Below, piece after piece: positions 61,765-64,000 of a DNA stretch of 64,000 bases. A program made the translations under genes and the position numbers. Under the pieces are notes generated by a model. It was not told the origin of the DNA. It was given only the letters and a program-made list of their open reading frames with translations, and did not search any database. The stretch lies in the NCBI GenBank assembly GCA_900551115.1, contig URUY01000002.1, positions 128,988-192,987 on the forward strand. Direction: 5' to 3'. Each line of letters opens with the position of its first letter. Position 1 is the first letter of the stretch. Source of the stretch: an uncultured Lachnospiraceae bacterium. GTDB lineage: Bacteria > Bacillota > Clostridia > Lachnospirales > Lachnospiraceae.

Positions 61765-62832
61765 CTATCTGATAATCTCCTCGTAATAATCCCCGGGCTC
61801 CACTTCCTTTGCCACCACTACAAACCTGCCGTTCTCTACCTGATAGGAACAGGTGGAGAGTGTCAGGAACCGGTCTCCGAACTCTGCTGTGACACCTGTG
61901 TCATATAGTGACATTGCTTTGATATTGTCATAATAATCCAAAAATTCTTCTTCGGTATCTGCCTGGAAGAATTTGTAAAACTTAAATACATCATCCGTCT
62001 TTTTATACACCTGTGTATAGAAAACGGCAATAACCTCATAATTTCTCCGGCACTCCTCTGTATAGAGAATCATGGTCTTATGGTCTTCATAATAATCCTT
62101 GTCCTCATATTCCTGAAGATTACCGAACATAGCGCCAGATTTCATATTATGCCCATGGATGATAAGGTTGGTGCCTATGGGGTCAAGGCTGCTGTCCGTA
62201 TCCAAAATCAGACTGCCGTTTTTATTTTTTTTCTTATCAAAATCCAGATAAAGATAGTAATTTTCATCTGCCGGCGTCTGCATAACCGGATAATCCATAT
62301 TTGTTCCCGGCACTACCAGCCATGCCGCCATGTCCTCATTCTTTAAAAAGAATTCCGCATAGGGATTTGGCACCAAAGAAGTGTCTGCATTCTGCGCCGG
62401 GTCTTTTATCTCCCCCTCTGAATCCTTCGTTTCTTCCGGTGTGTCCTTGGGTTCCTCCGGCTCTGTGTCTGTCTCTCCCGGTTCGTCCTTAGTCTCCTCC
62501 GGCTCTGTCTGCACTGTAAGAGTCGGCTCTGTATTGTCCGTCAATGCGCCCGGCTGCTCATTTTTTATGCTTTCCTTAGCCTGCCTGTCCTCCATTGCGC
62601 CTATCACCAGAATGGCAGCGGCAGCAACAATACATATGGCAGCCAACGCAATCAGGGTATTTGCCAGAATGCTGTTTTGCTTTTTTCTCTTTCCGCTTTG
62701 CGTTTCGCTCTGTATCGGCTGGCTATCCATGGTCTTATCATCCATGCTGTTTCCGTTTTCATCTAAATCATAGTCGTCGTAGCCGTTCGCTTTATCTAAA
62801 TCCGTAATCTCAAAATCATCCCTTTTATTCAT
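61765..62832 (-). CDS. class B sortase with long acidic Pro/Glu/Thr linker
   Basis: Membrane transpeptidase of 355 aa: acidic cytoplasmic N-terminus, transmembrane helix about 55-79, then an extracellular linker (about 95-150) rich in Pro, Glu and Thr with a repeated ETKD/EPEE pattern, then the sortase B fold with catalytic His228 (IIHGHNM), Cys328 (LSTCSYQ) and Arg336. The substrate motif is probably of the NPxTN class by analogy, but no substrate protein is encoded here. It has a strong promoter, and reads into prmA-rsmE. Confidence 0.9.
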   Translation of the reverse strand: MNKRDDFEITDLDKANGYDDYDLDENGNSMDDKTMDSQPIQSETQSGKRKKQNSILANTLIALAAICIVAAAAILVIGAMEDRQAKESIKNEQPGALTDNTEPTLTVQTEPEETKDEPGETDTEPEEPKDTPEETKDSEGEIKDPAQNADTSLVPNPYAEFFLKNEDMAAWLVVPGTNMDYPVMQTPADENYYLYLDFDKKKNKNGSLILDTDSSLDPIGTNLIIHGHNMKSGAMFGNLQEYEDKDYYEDHKTMILYTEECRRNYEVIAVFYTQVYKKTDDVFKFYKFFQADTEEEFLDYYDNIKAMSLYDTGVTAEFGDRFLTLSTCSYQVENGRFVVVAKEVEPGDYYEEIIR

Positions 62833-62890
62833 GCCGTCCTCCGCGCAATGCCCTTACAGGCGTTTCTCAGAATGCCATGTACTCTCGTTT

Positions 62891-62919
62891 ATTGTAGCCT
62901 TTTTGCGTTTTAGTGTCAA
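62891..62919 (-). promoter_or_regulatory. promoter of the sortase-prmA operon
   Basis: On the reverse strand TTGACA (62919-62914) and TACAAT (62896-62891) are 17 bases apart, almost consensus, 59 bp before the sortase start. Confidence 0.75.
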
Positions 62920-63005
62920 TGAAGTTGTGCTTTCGTTTCTGCATTAAAAAACAGAAAAGCGGGCTGTAATACACCAATGTCATTTAGTTAAGGTTTAATC
63001 GAGTA

Positions 63006-63042
63006 CACCCGTCCACTTGTCAAAGTGAACGGGTGCTTTTTT
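63006..63042 (+). terminator. orphan forward-strand terminator-like hairpin
   Basis: A 13-bp stem with one mismatch (63006-63018 with 63023-63035) is followed by CTTTTTTG on the forward strand. No forward-strand gene ends here. It may be left from an insertion sequence or act on the converging transcript of the unknown gene at 63085. Confidence 0.5.
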
Positions 63043-63084
63043 GAAATGGCAACTTAACAAACTGAAATTTTATTTTTGCTCTAC

Positions 63085-63564
63085 TCATTTATTCTTTGGA
63101 TAAATCGGTCCATCCACATTTATAGGGAATTTATTTATCTTCGCAAACTCTACGAACCTTTTTATTTCATCGGCATCCAATAAGTATCCGCTCCATTTAT
63201 CAAAAAGCATTTTGACCGATATAACCTCTTTTCCATCTTCCGCATAATAAAAGGTTATAACAACCTCTCTGCCGTCCAAGTATACTTTTTCATCCCTTAG
63301 CTCAAATTGTGCGTTTATGCAAGCACGTTGATTAGCTTTAAAAATACGTGATTTTTTATACATCTTTATAAATACCGGAACAATCATTAAAAAGCCAACA
63401 AGCATTAAAGGTACTGTTATAATTTCAACACTTTCCGGAGTATTACAAAACAATACCAATAGAGCAAAGCAGACAATAGCCCATATGAATATGGGACTTG
63501 AAATTTTTAACATCTGTTTATCATCAATTTTATATACAACAAGTTCCATTTCATGCTTGTTCAT
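63085..63564 (-). CDS. uncharacterised two-helix membrane protein
   Basis: A 159-aa protein I do not recognise. It has a soluble start (ELVVYKIDDKQMLKIS), two adjacent transmembrane helices (about residues 25-40 and 48-67), then a basic segment and a soluble beta-rich domain with VYLDGREVVITFYY and LLDADEIKRFVEFAK. The overall plan resembles small membrane proteins with a C-terminal YcxB-like domain, but this is only a resemblance. It starts just after the upstream small gene's stop (TAAAATG), so both are likely translated together. Confidence 0.6.
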   Translation of the reverse strand: MNKHEMELVVYKIDDKQMLKISSPIFIWAIVCFALLVLFCNTPESVEIITVPLMLVGFLMIVPVFIKMYKKSRIFKANQRACINAQFELRDEKVYLDGREVVITFYYAEDGKEVISVKMLFDKWSGYLLDADEIKRFVEFAKINKFPINVDGPIYPKNK

Positions 63565-63565
63565 T

Positions 63566-63808
63566 TTATCCGCAAAATTCCTCCACTACAATTTTACCCT
63601 CTGGTGTCATTTCAACCTCCATGGCATGTTCCGCAAACAACTCATCCATTCCAATTTCAAAACTCATACTACCATCCTGGCATATATCTATATAACACAT
63701 ACTTAATCTACCAAGAAATTCTTCCTTTGTTATAAACGGTGTCTCTTTACTGATGTGCGATAAAGAAGTAATAGAAGTGTAAAAAATTTTGCCGTTCCTA
63801 TCCGGCAC
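63566..63808 (-). CDS. small uncharacterised protein, possibly 5'-truncated
   Basis: An 80-aa frame starting at GTG 63808. The stretch from about residue 5 (NGKIFYTSITSLSHISKE) through the acidic C-terminus (MEVEMTPEGKIVVEEFCG) looks like a real soluble protein end. The first codons lie inside an imperfect hairpin next to the recombinase stop and no ribosome site precedes them. I infer that the 5' part of the gene was lost when a serine-recombinase element inserted. Family unknown. Confidence 0.5.
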   Translation of the reverse strand: MPDRNGKIFYTSITSLSHISKETPFITKEEFLGRLSMCYIDICQDGSMSFEIGMDELFAEHAMEVEMTPEGKIVVEEFCG

Positions 63809-63829
63809 TTGCGCATTGTGTCGGATAGG
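63797..63829. repeat. imperfect inverted repeat at the mobile-element edge
   Basis: Arms at 63797-63807 and 63819-63829 (10 of 11 pairs) lie between the recombinase stop and the small gene. It may be the recombinase terminator or part of the attachment site. Confidence 0.5.
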
Positions 63830-63837
63830 TCGGGCGG

Positions 63838-64000
63838 TTATTCGGGCAAGTCCACCTTGCCAACAAAAGAATAATAAATCTCAATGTCCTGTCTGCGGGT
63901 CTTGTTCTCGTCATAGCTGCACTCATGCACAACGATTTTCTCTACAAACTCCCGCAGCAGAGTAGGGGTAAGTTCTTCAAAGCTGGTATGCCGCCGGACA
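63838..64000 (-). CDS. large serine recombinase, C-terminal end only
   Basis: The reverse strand encodes the last 54 residues of a large serine recombinase, with FEELTPTLLREFVEKIVVHE and IEIYYSFVGKVDLPE. This matches the DUF4368-type C-terminal segment found in recombinases of Firmicutes conjugative transposons. The stop TAA is at 63840-63838. The catalytic N-terminal domain and the rest of the element lie beyond the window. Such genes usually sit at one end of the element they mobilise. Confidence 0.8.
   Translation of the reverse strand, partial: VRRHTSFEELTPTLLREFVEKIVVHECSYDENKTRRQDIEIYYSFVGKVDLPE

Noticed and set aside
1..64000. CRISPR array or restriction/defence island
   Set aside because: No regularly spaced direct repeats and no cas, restriction or retron genes were seen; the only candidate is the MNT-HEPN pair.

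Overview
The window looks like chromosome from a Gram-positive, anaerobic, flagellated Clostridia species, most likely a Lachnospiraceae member. The basis is strong AGGAGG-type ribosome binding sites, a moderate G+C content by eye, a low-GC Firmicutes gene set (RNase J, YlbF, IreB, RuvX, DUF1292, RecD2, CdaA/CdaR, a His-less HPr, class B sortase, type III glutamine synthetase) and several gene orders shared with Bacillus subtilis (mbl-flhO-flhP, cdaA-cdaR-glmM, the ireB-ruvX-DUF1292 and mltG-trmR-trhP neighbourhoods). Family assignments come from reading the proteins; no database search was run.

Layout. 1-1.9 kb: GDP-fucose synthesis (fcl, cut by the window edge, and gmd), reverse strand. 2.1-4.6 kb: forward-strand AraC regulator, YuiD-like membrane protein and DUF3048 lipoprotein. 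4.7-23.6 kb: a long reverse-strand core block read from high to low coordinates: uvrB-uvrA; mbl-flgF-flgG-flgJ; recD2-comF-yvyF-like-two unknown membrane proteins-cdaA-cdaR-glmM; HPr; leuA. 23.6-24.3 kb: a gene graveyard with a RhuM fragment and a second, divergent and internally deleted uvrB fragment. 24.4-28.5 kb: a phosphonate-type ABC transporter (phnD-phnE-phnE-phnC) followed by a tyrosine/lipid-type phosphatase, with TTTAC repeats resembling a Pho box upstream. 28.7-34.1 kb: a cell-separation cluster (PucR-type regulator, ftsE, ftsX, EnvC-like M23 protein, S41 protease). 34.3-38.3 kb: YjfB motility peptide, CPBP protease, CvfB, acyl-ACP thioesterase and a two-domain GNAT protein. 38.5-46.2 kb: a carbohydrate ABC transporter with a GH4 glycosidase and a YesM/YesN-type two-component pair. 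46.4-47.2 kb: an MNT-HEPN module flanked by short direct repeats, next to tRNA-Gln. 47.6-55.5 kb: type III glutamine synthetase, TrhP, TrmR, a short MltG-like protein, YlbF, RNase J, DUF1292, RuvX and IreB. 55.6-62.8 kb: MtaB, the Crh-like HPr paralogue (forward strand), and a sortase B-prmA-rsmE-cysteine desulfurase-thiI operon. 63.1-64 kb: two unknown genes and the C-terminal end of a large serine recombinase, which marks the edge of a mobile element continuing beyond the window.

Themes. Many genes serve cell envelope and shape (c-di-AMP control with GlmM, Mbl, FtsEX with a hydrolase activator, sortase, MltG-like protein), tRNA modification (MtaB, ThiI with its desulfurase, TrmR/TrhP) and DNA repair (UvrA, UvrB, RecD2). 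I found no CRISPR array, no biosynthetic gene cluster and no clear new defence system. The best candidates for undescribed biology are the two uncharacterised membrane proteins upstream of cdaA, the PucR-type regulator leading the ftsEX cluster, the phosphatase attached to the phosphonate-type transporter, and the repeat-flanked MNT-HEPN module beside tRNA-Gln.
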